Shown here in pieces: positions 10,324-20,075 of a stretch of 64,000 nucleotides of DNA. Every line of letters starts with the position of its first letter. The first letter of the stretch is position 1. The notes under the pieces are model-generated. The model searched no databases, had not been told where the DNA came from, and was given only the letters and a program-made list of their open reading frames with translations. The stretch lies in contig WNNJ02001549.1 in the NCBI GenBank assembly GCA_012934845.2, positions 62,001 through 126,000 of the forward strand. The letters run 5' to 3'. The translations under genes were made by a program, and so were the position numbers. This DNA is from Pomphorhynchus laevis (taxonomy: Eukaryota; Acanthocephala; Palaeacanthocephala; Echinorhynchida; Pomphorhynchidae).

Positions 10324-11919
10324 ATGTACTCAACAATATTGGAAAAATACGTAAGTACTAATGATTTCAATTTTAGATCTTTTAAATGTAACAGAAAAAA
10401 TTGTATAGTTTGTGATGTTATAAATAATAATAATTGTATCGTAAGTAATACGACAAACAAATGTTTTTCATTAAATATTAATAATAATTGTAACTGCAAT
10501 ACCGCAGGTGTAGTGTATCTAATACAATGCACATGTGGATTGCAATATATAGGAAAAACATATCAAATGTTAAAAACTAGGTTTAGGCAACACATATATA
10601 ATATACAGCATAATAGTCAAACTATATTTCATAAACATATGAGATTAATAGGACATGATATTAAAAACTGTAAATTATTTATTTTAGAACATATTATCGA
10701 AGAAAACATTTCTATATTAAATCAAAAACTATTAGAAAAAGAAGATTTTTGGATTAAAACGCTTAATTCCATGTACCCATTAGGATTGAATGACGTGGTA
10801 CAAGGAATTGGCAGAAGTAGTATAATACATAATAAACAACTATATTATAATAATCCGGTTAAACGCAAACCAAGAAGTCATGGTGATAAAAGGAATAGGA
10901 AAAATAGAGTTAAAAATATTAAAAAAGATATGTATATAAATGAACAATTAGAAATATTAAAACAACTTTTAAGTGATAATAAGCTAAAAGATCTTTATGT
11001 AAATATAAGAAGTTTTTCTAAAGATATCATATGTTCAATAAATCAAAAATTAATTAACGACTATGATAGGCTAAGTTGTATAATAGACAGTTATTGTAAT
11101 ACAAAATACTATAATCGTACAATAAATGTAAATAATAACAATAGAAAATATACATTAACCATAAACTTCATTAATAAATGTATAGATAACATAAATATAG
11201 CCGGACTTTTAAATAATTCTAAAAGTAAAGAAATAATAGGGTCAGATTTAAGTAAATATATTCCTAAAATAAGGTATAAACTCCTATTACCATTAGGACG
11301 AAAAATTTGTAATTATAATAAAGAATTAAAATTAATATGTAACGATAATATTAGAAACATAATGGAAACAGAATGCAATTGTAAAAGTCTTAGTTTTGAT
11401 AAAATATATGAACATATCTGTACCCATAATCTAGAATTAATTGAAAATTGTGAATTAAGAAAGCTGCTATCGAAAGGGTATAAATATAGATTAAATAACA
11501 ACAACGACAAAAATAAAATATACAGTTCGTTATATAATAACTTAAATGATTACTTTAGTAAGCTGATTAATAGTGAAAGCTCGAATATATCTAAGATAAA
11601 AATTTGGAAAGATTATATATTTGATAAAATTAAAAATAAAATGAAAATAACAAACAATTATAAAAGGAAAGATAAAATTAATAAAGATATGTATAAAGAA
11701 CTTACTAAATTAAAGGATAACTATATAATAACAACTATTGATAAAGCTAGTAATAACTTTGTCTTCATATGCAAAAAGCTTTATTATGATATACTAATGA
11801 AAGAGGTTAATTCTAATGATTTAAATGTAAATCCAGCATATGAACGTAGTGAGTTGAGTTTAGAATCAATTATTACAAGTCACTGTTCTATAATGGATAA
11901 AAAAGGGTATAAAGGTTGA
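10324..11919 (+). CDS. Naiad polyprotein, N-terminal part: Cys-rich + GIY-YIG endonuclease + linker
   Basis: This frame has 531 codons from the first ATG after the leader. Residues ~20-40 hold a cysteine cluster (FKCNRKNCIVCDV). Residues ~60-140 form a GIY-YIG nuclease: GVVYLIQC gives the G-V-Y strand, LQYIGKT the Y-I-G strand, followed by the Arg and His of TRFRQH and a Glu in ILEHII. In Penelope-like elements this nuclease nicks target DNA to prime reverse transcription. Residues ~190-500 are a lysine/asparagine-rich linker leading to the first RT motifs (DKASNNFVFICKKLYY). The start is chosen because the ATG directly follows the structured leader and is shared with the truncated copies at 24436 and 39766. 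The reading frame ends just before the RT core, which continues in another frame. Confidence 0.85.
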   Translation: MYSTILEKYVSTNDFNFRSFKCNRKNCIVCDVINNNNCIVSNTTNKCFSLNINNNCNCNTAGVVYLIQCTCGLQYIGKTYQMLKTRFRQHIYNIQHNSQTIFHKHMRLIGHDIKNCKLFILEHIIEENISILNQKLLEKEDFWIKTLNSMYPLGLNDVVQGIGRSSIIHNKQLYYNNPVKRKPRSHGDKRNRKNRVKNIKKDMYINEQLEILKQLLSDNKLKDLYVNIRSFSKDIICSINQKLINDYDRLSCIIDSYCNTKYYNRTINVNNNNRKYTLTINFINKCIDNINIAGLLNNSKSKEIIGSDLSKYIPKIRYKLLLPLGRKICNYNKELKLICNDNIRNIMETECNCKSLSFDKIYEHICTHNLELIENCELRKLLSKGYKYRLNNNNDKNKIYSSLYNNLNDYFSKLINSESSNISKIKIWKDYIFDKIKNKMKITNNYKRKDKINKDMYKELTKLKDNYIITTIDKASNNFVFICKKLYYDILMKEVNSNDLNVNPAYERSELSLESIITSHCSIMDKKGYKG

Positions 11920-12037
11920 ATTAGATAATAAAACTATACCTATATTATATTGGAATCCAAAATTACATAAAAATCCAATAAAACCTAGGTTCATATGTAG
12001 TGCGTTTAAATGTACATTAAAACCACTTTCTGTTTAT

Positions 12038-13039
12038 ATGAATAAAATGCTTAAAGTAATTAAAGCACATTTTAAAAAATATTGCAAGGTAATCGAAATT
12101 AATACTGGTATAAAACACTATTTCAGTATTAATTCTACAAAAGAATTTTTAGAACAGACAAAAGGAATAAATTTTCAAAATATAAATACATACGATTTTA
12201 GTACGCTTTATACAAATCTAGATTTAGTAGATATTAAAGAAGCGTTAGTAAAATTAATTAATCTTATATTCGGAAAAAGATATACATATATATGTTATAA
12301 TAATTATAACGCCTATCTAACAAAAATTAAACCATCAAATAAATATAAATATATGGATAAAATTGAATTAATAGAATCCTTAAATATTTTGATAAATCAA
12401 AATTATTTAAAAGTAGGGACATCTATATTTAGACAAGTAAAAGGTGTTCCAATGGGTGGTAATAGTAGCCCAATTATAGCTGACTTGTTTTTAAGCTTTA
12501 TAGAATATGAATTTGTTCATAACTGTGTAAAAACTAAATCTAAACAATATAAATATATGAAATATATGTTTCGATACATTGATGATATATGTGTATTTAA
12601 TTCTAATAATTTTTATTCAATTAGTGAGCACATTTATCCAGAAAGCCTTATTCTTAACAAAACCAATATTAATGATAAAGAAGGTGTATATCTAGATATG
12701 AACATTAAATTAACATTAACTAAAACTACTATTAATTTATATCGTAAAGATGACATATTTAAATTTACAAGAAACATATTTTTGCATGAGCATTCATGCA
12801 TACCATATAATATAAAATATAATACATTAAATAATGAAATTTTAAGAATTGCAACAATATGTAATAATATTGGCTTTCTTAAAAATCATTTAAATAATTT
12901 AATAGATACATATTTTAAACTAGGTTACTATAAAAATAACATCAAGCAGAAAATAGTAAAATATATAAATCAACACAATAATATAAAGAATAAATTTAAA
13001 CTCTTAAGTGGCAAATTTTTATGGATGAATAATAAATAA
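12038..13039 (+). CDS. Naiad polyprotein, C-terminal part: reverse transcriptase
   Basis: This frame has 333 codons. Motif A is YDFSTLYTNLDL, motif B QVKGVPMGGNSSPIIADL, motif C FRYIDDICVF with the catalytic aspartates, motif D/E EGVYLDMNIKL, followed by the thumb (IFKFTRNIFLHEHSC). These are typical of Penelope-like RTs. The segment before the listed start (11925-12037, ILYWNPKLHKNPIKPRF) is RT motif 1-2 in the same frame, so the true reading extends upstream. The ATG at 12038 is internal and is unlikely to be a real start. The stop is followed at once by the 3' hairpin region. A near-identical sequence lies in the upstream tandem copy. Confidence 0.9.
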   Translation: MNKMLKVIKAHFKKYCKVIEINTGIKHYFSINSTKEFLEQTKGINFQNINTYDFSTLYTNLDLVDIKEALVKLINLIFGKRYTYICYNNYNAYLTKIKPSNKYKYMDKIELIESLNILINQNYLKVGTSIFRQVKGVPMGGNSSPIIADLFLSFIEYEFVHNCVKTKSKQYKYMKYMFRYIDDICVFNSNNFYSISEHIYPESLILNKTNINDKEGVYLDMNIKLTLTKTTINLYRKDDIFKFTRNIFLHEHSCIPYNIKYNTLNNEILRIATICNNIGFLKNHLNNLIDTYFKLGYYKNNIKQKIVKYINQHNNIKNKFKLLSGKFLWMNNK

Positions 13040-13083
13040 TATACTTTGCATTAGAATAAGATACTAGATAGTTATTTCAGAGG

Positions 13084-13186
13084 AAATACATCATTAGCAT
13101 GTATTTGGCCCCGCTGCTATGTTGGGTAGAGGAGTTAGGGGCCGAAACCTGATAGCATAGCAGTTCCTCCTGATGACCTCTAATTC
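13084..13186 (+). ncRNA. Structured 3' module of the Naiad element (hairpin + pseudoknot-like fold)
   Basis: Hairpin: AAATACAT (13084-13091) with ATGTATTT (13099-13106). Then CTGCTATG (13114-13121) pairs with CATAGCAG (13156-13163). GAGTTAGGGG (13132-13141) pairs with CCTCTAATTC (13177-13186). The two stems interlock as in an H-type pseudoknot. The second stem is bordered by a GAAA box (13144-13147) and a CTGATGA box (13170-13176). The same module recurs at 9560-9660 and as many solo copies. Its association with PLE termini suggests RNA processing or template recognition; the function is inferred. Confidence 0.55.
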
Positions 13187-13248
13187 TTATTCTGATACAA
13201 CGCCAGTTATTTATTAGTCAATTCATAAAAATGACGTTTACTTTAAAT

Positions 13249-13279
<31 letters not shown>

Positions 13280-14110
13280 ACTTGATTAAAATTATAGAAA
13301 ATCTAAAAACAATTATTAATTTTATTATTTAATTATTAAATTTTGATTTAGCATTATTATGTTTTGTTTATTTTATAATTATATAACAATACGTAGACTC
13401 AGTTAGCTGATTTAATTTGTAGGTTGAGATGAGATCGGCGATGAGCAAGATAGGAACCACGGAAAGACGGAGTGATCGAGCGGAAATCACGTCTGAGAGA
13501 GCGGTGATAGACTCGAAAAGCATGACGGAGTTGACGCTTTGAGAGTAGGCATTGGATGTCAAACCATGGGGCACGGTGCAAGCGACGGTGTGGGTGAGAC
13601 TTGAAGGGCAAGAGAAGATCGAGAATGGATGTGAGTTCAGAGTCGAAAAGAAAGGCGATATAGTGGGGAGATGAATATGTTATTGTTGGATAGGATAGAG
13701 ACGATTTGAGTAAGGCAGAGTGGAGAAGGAAGAGGTCAAGATTTGTCCGAGGGCGACGTAGGATTGTAGGTAAGTGAGGAGGGGTGTGGTTGTGAGTGAG
13801 ATCAAGGGTGACGAGAAAGTGATCGGATAGACCAGGATCGAAAATGGACAGTGAGGTGTAGGCAGCAAAATGATCGGGGACAGCGATGATGAGTGCCCCA
13901 CTAAGGATATGTGTGGAGGAGTGGAGATGGGTTTGTTGTTATAGTTGGATAGAATGTTGATGAACTGGATTGACTCGGTGGAAAGAGAGGCGGTCGAGAC
14001 GGATGTTGAATTCGCCAAGAATGAGTGATGGGATGTAGGACATTAAAAGTGTGAGAGGAGATCAGCGAAAAGGTCACATAACGTGACATTCGCATTGAAA
14101 ACAAGCATCA

Positions 14111-14220
14111 GAAACCTTCATGACTTCCAATGCCATGTGTAATTATAATGTGGAATTGTGAAGGAGAAACCTTCATGACTTCCAATGCCATATGTAATTA
14201 TAATGTGGAATTGTGAAGGC
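14111..14220. repeat. 55-bp tandem duplication, two units
   Basis: Units start with GAAACCTTCATGACTTCC at 14111 and 14166. They duplicate the start of the LINE endonuclease coding region (minus strand). The same pair is present at 31358-31467, so it predates the segmental duplication. Confidence 0.85.
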
Positions 14221-14240
14221 AGTCCGTGCTTCGGACTGCC
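14218..14240. repeat. Perfect 9-bp stem-loop
   Basis: GGCAGTCCG (14218-14226), loop TGCTT, CGGACTGCC (14232-14240). It sits at the 5' boundary of the LINE and marks where recognisable LINE sequence stops. It is the same at 31465-31487. Confidence 0.7.
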
Positions 14241-14908
14241 TCCAATCGGATCAGTGGGAAAATGAACAAATATTGTTTATTAAGTAAATGTTGTGTCATT
14301 ATATATAATAATATTATTATATAAATAATAATATTATATATTTTCTCACACGCCATTTATTATTGCCTCAATAAGCATTTACACAGGTTCCATCAAATAG
14401 GCCTTTACACATTTTTCAGTCAAATTTCTTCAACCCATCGCTGCCCAAGCACGAGGTACGGTACTGACTTTTTATTATGCCACTGTGGCCTTAAGGCATG
14501 ATACGGAAAACAAAAATGTTTATATAGACAAATAATAAAATATGACAAGAAAACATTTAAATCAAAAGTCATTTGCTGTTTTGAATTACCAGTCACTTGC
14601 TCGACTGCCTGGCTTAACAATTGCATTAAGATTAATTGGTTTGGGTAAAGTGTCTTGGTAATAGTGGTAGTTAGCGAATCGCTTTGCTTGAGTGACAATT
14701 AGGAAAGGAGAGTGTGATGAAAGATGAGATGTGGGTGGACACTGACTGTGACAAAATTTTCAGCGCTAAAAAATTCGAACGGTCGTGGCATGGGATACGA
14801 ATCATGCAAAGATTATCGTAAAATCCGTGTATATGCGCGCAATAAGTAGTATTTGCTTTGTGGTATTTGGACAATAGATGATATTTCTTTGTTTTCGTGT
14901 TTTTTATA
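14241..14908. other. Unassigned sequence with AT palindrome
   Basis: Open frames of 67-92 codons exist on the minus strand (14420-14698 and 14671-14874) but contain no recognisable motif and differ at several residues between the two duplicate copies. Positions 14298-14345 are an AT palindrome (ATATATAATAATATTATTAT type). I see no RNA gene. Confidence 0.3.
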
Positions 14909-15151
14909 TCATAGTAATTTCAAGACATTTAAGGCTGAGGATATTTTAGGATCGATTGGAAACAGCTCATTAGTAAATAGTTCAGGGTGTTGTTTGAACG
15001 CGGATGTTTTATGGAGATAAAAATGTTGTCGATAGTCTACTAATGGGGGTTTAATCAATGTGATTGCTGCAATAGGCTTTGAATGGATTTTGGTTGATAA
15101 GCCTAAACTTTTTTGATAGTACTTTGATGAAGCGCCATTTACACGCATCAT
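14909..15151 (-). CDS. Unidentified 80-residue ORF
   Basis: I do not recognise this protein. It has an ATG start, a normal stop and a non-repetitive composition (SKYYQKSLGLSTK, KPPLVDYRQHFYLHK, FKQHPELFTNELFPIDP). The predicted protein is basic, with no membrane segment or cysteine pairs. Its counterpart at 32159-32398 in the second duplicate encodes the same residues, apart from one Met at the start, while the neighbouring frames have several changes. It could be an exon of a host gene, a fragment of one carried by the duplication, or a chance frame. Confidence 0.35.
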   Translation of the reverse strand: MMRVNGASSKYYQKSLGLSTKIHSKPIAAITLIKPPLVDYRQHFYLHKTSAFKQHPELFTNELFPIDPKISSALNVLKLL

Positions 15152-15260
15152 ATTGCTTAAAGTTGATACCTCAAAGGTCGGACCATATTACACGTAGGGC
15201 CTAAGTTATTTCAGATCGTATTAAAATAAAATAATTATTGATATAATAATTGATATGATT

Positions 15261-15295
15261 AGTCATACCAATTAGTCATACTAATTGGTATGACT
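15261..15295. repeat. Perfect 15-bp hairpin
   Basis: AGTCATACCAATTAG (15261-15275), loop TCATA, CTAATTGGTATGACT (15281-15295). It is repeated exactly at 32511-32545. It could be the remnant of a fold-back element or an RNA hairpin. Confidence 0.65.
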
Positions 15296-15534
15296 AAAAT
15301 GTACCTTACATAAATTATCTAAAAGCAAATTCTCAAGGGACATTAAGAAATATGATTTTATATATGTTTAACTCGAGTAAAATATAAAATGAAAACAATT
15401 ATCATATGAAATAGAATAAATATCGATTGCGTGAAAGTAAACAGTTAATCGATACAAAGCTGATAGTTCATTGGGATTTGTTACACTTAAAAATTATAAA
15501 GGTTTTTTTAATTAATAAAAAGGTTTTTCCCATT

Positions 15535-16310
15535 GGAACACCTTTTATTTGCATAAATATAAATGTCCCTACTTTTCAATAATTTTGATTTATCGAAAGA
15601 TATATTTCATTTATTTTTTAAACAGCTACAAACAAATTCATATTCTATAAAGCTTCAAAATAAGTCAGCTATAATTGGGCTATTATTACCACCCATTGGA
15701 ACATTTTTTATTTGTCTAAATATAGATGTCCCTACCTTTAAATAATTTTGATTTATCAAAATATTAAAGGGTTCTATTAATTCAATTTTATCCATATTTT
15801 TATATTTCTTGATGGCTTAATATATAGACGTTATAGTTATTGTGCGTTTACATTTAAATCATCATAATTAACTTCTTTCATCAGTTTATCATAATAATTC
15901 TTTTGTAGAATTAATACTGAAATAGTGTTTTATACCAGTATTAATTTCGATTACCCTGCAATATTTTTTAAAGTGTGTTTCAATTACTTTAAGTATTTTA
16001 TTCATATAGACAGAAAGTGGTTTTAATGTACATTTAAACGCACTACATATGAACCTAGGTTTTATTGGATTTTTATGTAATTTTGGATTCCAATATAATA
16101 TAGGTATAGTTTTATTATCTAATTCAACCTTTATACCCTTTTTATCCATTATAGAACAGTGACTTGTAATAATTGTTTCAAAACTCAACAGTCAATAGTT
16201 GTTATTATATAGTTATCCTTTATTTTAGTAAGTTCTATATACATATCTTTATTAATTTGATCTTTCCTTTTGTAATTGTTTGTTAATTTCATTTTATTTT
16301 TAATTTATTT
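15535..16310 (-). mobile_element. Decayed Naiad PLE fragment, inverted
   Basis: The minus strand carries, from right to left, the end of the linker and the RT entry (ITSHCSIMDKKG, LYWNPKLHKNPIKPRF, IKHYFSINST at 15889-16188) and then RT motif B (IFRQIKNVPMG-like, about 15560-15790). Motif A between them is deleted. The motif-B segment is present twice (about 15540-15600 and 15690-15750). Several stops and deletions show it is an old copy. Confidence 0.75.
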
Positions 16311-17510
16311 TTAATTTATGTAATAAGGATTATTTTATGAAGGAATAGCTGATAAATTAAAAAAGAGCTAATTTTTAGACCAGTTTATAAAGTTGCTACT
16401 AAAAAGTTGTACATCTTCGTTATGAAGATGTACAGAGTATTTTTCATTAAAATCTATAAGAGCAGATTAATACGCACTTACAATTCATGAGATCCCAGCA
16501 ACGACGACCAACTCGAATCGTTATTTAAATTCGAAAATAAGAGGTGATTATTACACTTATAGTAAATAGTTCACTATTTTCATTTAAAGGATATTTGTGC
16601 TTATAAGAGACTGTTCTGCGTGAAAATTATGCTTTTACATAAATTTGATAAGCGTGTTGAATAACATTACAATGTATCGAGCATATTTTTCGAATAATTC
16701 AATTTTACAGACGACTTGGCGGTAAACTAATATGTTACATGACCTATTTTTCAACTGTAACATTAGTCCGTCTTTCGTAAGAACTGTGACAGTAGGATTT
16801 TGTTTTGAATACAGCAATTTAGTGGAAGATGAGTTATATTTAAAAGAACATAAGGTACTTCCTCTTCGCTAAATATTATTATATAAATTAAAAAGAATTA
16901 ATTCAACATTTCCTTAAATTGTCGATTCTAAACATATACAATAGTGAAATTGTTTAACTTTAAATAAAAACGTTAAACATCAGAGATAGTTTAATTGATG
17001 TTATATTTTATTTATATTTTTAAGACTTATATGAATAAATGAATGTTTATTCATTTTATTAATAATTTAATAAATTATTTATATTTTAAAAATTTTCAAT
17101 ATTTTTTAATTACTTTTAATTATTTTTAATGAATAAATAAATATTTATTTTATATTTGAAATATAATATAAAAATTATATTTATTATTTAGAATTTTTGC
17201 TTGATATTATTTATTACCGTTTATAAATTTCTATATTATTTATATGTTTTCTAATATTATTTTAATGTTTAATTGGTTTACACAATGTAAACTTCTAAAA
17301 GTGTAAACATTTTACACATTGTAAAATGTTTAGTTAAATACTAAAAAATACTGTTAGTTAAAAAAATACTTAGAAAATCCTGTTTAGTTAAAAAATACTT
17401 AGAAAATACTGTTTACTTAAATACTCAGTGGAAAGATATTCAAATCATCCTAAATTGAAAATTAAGTAAAAAATATATAAATATTAATATTTATATATAA
17501 ATTATAAATA
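16311..17510. other. AT-rich spacer
   Basis: No gene is recognised. Positions 17279-17330 contain overlapping short palindromes around TTTACACATTGTAAA. A 60-codon minus frame at 16635-16817 has no motif. The same sequence lies at about 33550-34750. Confidence 0.35.
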
Positions 17511-18660
17511 CAAATACATGTATTTCCTCTGATGACGTTTGATTATCTAGTGTACCTTATTCTGAAACAGAATATATTAGTAAAATATATAGTATATTAT
17601 TCATTCATAAACATTTCCGGCTGGGTGTGCATATGATCAAACAGAGAAGTGAGTCTTAAGGAAAACCAACAATTTTGTCTCAATATCCGGTTGGTTATAA
17701 ACAATATTAATTAATATTCTATATTAATTCATTTTTTATTTACAGCTGAGAAAGCAGTTCTTGCAATTTTTATATTCGCATTTACGAGAAAATACGGACT
17801 TTTAAAATCGGAGTTTTTCGATACTCACTCGTCTGTCAATTCAGCGTATTTTTTTGGTTACAAATCTTTCAAATTTTCAAAGTTGTGTGGTACCATCATA
17901 AATGAAGGTGTTCTGCTTAATATGGTATGACTGCTTATATAGTATGCGTGGATGTTCAAAAATATGTTTCTTGTAAATTTAAATATATAATCTTTACGAT
18001 ATAAATAAAAAGTAGTTTTAATTGATTTTAATTTAATGCTCATATCAAAATATATACTTTCTTTATCATTAATATTGGTTTTATTAAGAATGAGGCTACC
18101 TGGATAAATTTGTTTGTTTATTGAATAAAATTTGTTAGAGTTAAATACACGTATATAATAAATATATCAAAACATATTTTTTATATAAAATTATATAAAT
18201 TATATAAATCATTTTTTATATAAATTGTATAACATCTTATATTTATTAAACATTTATCTTTTCTTTTTATCTATTTTTACTCAGTTATCTGATCATTAAA
18301 AACAAAAATGTATTAATTGTTTTAATTGCCTTTCTGGGTAAATTTGTTCGCTTATTGTTTAAAAATTGTTAGTATTAAATGCACATATATCATCAATATA
18401 TCGAAACATATATTTCATATATTTATATAGTAATATTTTTTACACAGTTATGAACAAATTCATATTCTATTAGGCTTAAAAACAAGTAAGCTATAATTGG
18501 GCTACTATTACCACCCATTGGAACACCTTTTATTTGTCTAAATATAGATTAAAATATTTAAAGATTTAAAGTATTTAAAGATTTTAATAATTCAATTTTG
18601 TCCTTATATTTATATTTACTTGATGGTTTAATTTTTGTTAGATAGGCGTTACAGTTATAA
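17511..18660 (-). mobile_element. Decayed Naiad PLE 3' half, inverted
   Basis: Minus-strand matches run from RT motif B (18470-18530, VPMGGNSSPII-like) through motif C (18380-18420) and the IFKFTRNIF thumb segment (17945-18040) to the post-stop region with CCTCTGATGA near 17530. The motif C/D region appears twice (about 18055-18170 and 18330-18420), and foreign sequence interrupts the 3' end near 17630-17830. It is strongly degraded. Confidence 0.7.
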
Positions 18661-18984
18661 AATTGCGTTCGGAGAAAATGTTATCATTAGTTGGATCTTT
18701 ATCCGAGAAAAATAAGAAAAAGTTTCTGTCTTTAAATCTTACTCTTTAATATTATTTAATATTCTTATATTATATATTATCTTTTAAAATTGCGCCCGAA
18801 GAGAATGTAATCATTAGTTGGCTCGTTATCTTGCAAAAATTAGAAACAGTATTATTTTTGAATTTTCGCTAATGCGATTGGCCTCTTCAGAAAACACTAG
18901 TCTTCGATAAATGATGACATTGTAGATAAAACATAAAAACGGAAGAATTTAACTGATACGTTGTTCAACCAAACTCTTGTCCGG
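18661..18984. other. Spacer with two diverged direct repeats
   Basis: AAAATTGCGTTCGGAGAAAATG...TCATTAGTTGGATC at 18659-18700 recurs in diverged form at about 18786-18826. No gene is seen. It is also found at about 35900-36220. Confidence 0.4.
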
Positions 18985-19740
18985 CGGTAATTTTAATTGC
19001 TTTTATTGCCTTGCATGGTTGATGCATTTTCAATGTGCACCGCCTTCTGTATCAAACGACGACTTATATCTGGCTCATATTCAAGAACAGTTGTCTTGCC
19101 AAAATCAATCGTATGTGAGGTGTATAACCAATGATTGAATATTGCTGAAGAAACGTCGCCTATGTTAAGATTACCATTGTGTTGTTCAGGTATCTTTAAT
19201 AGTCCTTGTTTGGTTTGACCGTTGTAGACTTTGTTGCAATCTTTACAAGGGATGCATACAATACTTCGTTTTTCGAATATGTTGGTTTCGTTTTGAAAAA
19301 AGAGGTTAGAGAAGGTCGTTTTTTGTGTTAAATTATATTTCGTTGCCCATCACTCTTCAGTGAATCGATCAATCTATTATTATACTCTTCCGAAATATAA
19401 GTGGTAGTAAAGAAATTGTTGTGGATGTCTTTATTTTGGATTTCTTTGACTTTGTTCTTCACTCTAATTCTTTTGGCCTTGATAAAAAGGATTGCTTGAT
19501 AGCTCGCAGAGGATACTGTCTTTTTAATAGCATAGTAGATATTTCACAGTACCTAATACGTATTCTATTGTCCGTAGAACAAATTTTCATAGCTCTATAG
19601 TACAATGCAACAGACTCCTGGATTTTATATATAGTAGGTTTGTCAGTGGATCAAACGGTAAATCCCCAGAGTATGCTATCTTTCCTATGTACGTCTGTCT
19701 CCTCAAGCATTTGCCGTCAAAATGTTTATGTCAAGATAAA
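18985..19740 (-). mobile_element. Ordinary Penelope-like element fragment: RT tail + C-terminal GIY-YIG
   Basis: Read on the minus strand, an RT-thumb-like segment (about 19370-19680) is followed by a GIY-YIG nuclease: SIVCIPCKDCNKVY, then NGQTKQ in place of IGQT, a His-containing HWLYTSHTIDFGKTTVLEYEPD segment, and a closing RRLIQKAVHIENA. The CKDCNKxYxGQT signature and the HTIDF...VLEYE part are those of PLEs whose nuclease FOLLOWS the RT, so this is not the Naiad family. It is interrupted in several places. The second duplicate (about 36223-36980) keeps the normal YIGQT motif. Confidence 0.65.
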
Positions 19741-20075
19741 AATATGTTTATCAGAATTCTTGTATGTAACATTCCATTGAATAGCCGAATCTTCCATGTT
19801 CAGCAATAAAAAATAAAATAATTAATAAAATTAATATTTTTAATATTTTTTATTAAAAAATAAATTTGTAGCATCTTACTTCTTCCGTTTGCTCAGCAAA
19901 AAAGCTTAGCCGATTTGTATACGACCAGAGGGCTGGCTCCTTTCTAATGCAACGCATAAGTACTGCCTTACAAATTGGCAGTGGTTGATCAGTTCTGGCG
20001 TCGCTTACACAACACTGCATGCAATTGAACGTCTACACTACAAAGACATAAAGTCATTCATTTTGCTCGCACTTG
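19741..20075. other. Unassigned sequence
   Basis: No reading frame or repeat is recognised. It is conserved in the second duplicate up to about 37315. Confidence 0.3.

Larger units (their letters stand above)
9894..13418 (+). mobile_element. Naiad-type Penelope-like retroelement, near full length
   Basis: This unit is about 3.5 kb. It has a GC-richer 5' leader (10080-10300) with a three-way-junction fold, then coding sequence for an N-terminal Cys-rich segment and GIY-YIG endonuclease, a linker, a reverse transcriptase, a 3' hairpin, a structured 3' module, and an AT-rich end closing with GACTCAGTTAGCTGATTTAA. The endonuclease-first order is the diagnostic permutation of the Naiad/Chlamys PLE group; ordinary PLEs carry it at the C-terminus. 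The coding region is divided between two frames, with about one break. It lies head-to-tail behind a truncated copy, and both sit inside a minus-strand LINE whose uninterrupted site survives at about 30660. Confidence 0.9.
13419..14240 (-). mobile_element. LINE (APE/YADD type), 5' part with endonuclease, copy 1
   Basis: This is the continuation of the LINE broken at 8090. The minus strand has pieces of an apurinic-type endonuclease, for example the LGEFNIRLDRL-like strand near 13990-14030 (GDFNxHxD motif of the family) and STESIQFINILSNYNNKPIS at 13925-13990. The frame is disrupted. The intact counterpart of the join is at 30640-31490 in the second copy of the duplication. Confidence 0.75.

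Noticed and set aside
13107-13190. Naiad 3' module as a classical hammerhead ribozyme
   Set aside because: CTGATGA and GAAA boxes flank a shared stem, but the strand order (CTGCTATG, GAGTTAGGGG, GAAA, CATAGCAG, CTGATGA, CCTCTAATTC) interlocks the stems and leaves no room for stems I and III of a hammerhead.
17525-17575. CTGATGA ... CTGAAACAG as a hammerhead
   Set aside because: No stem II can form between the two boxes; they are post-stop sequence of a decayed Naiad copy.
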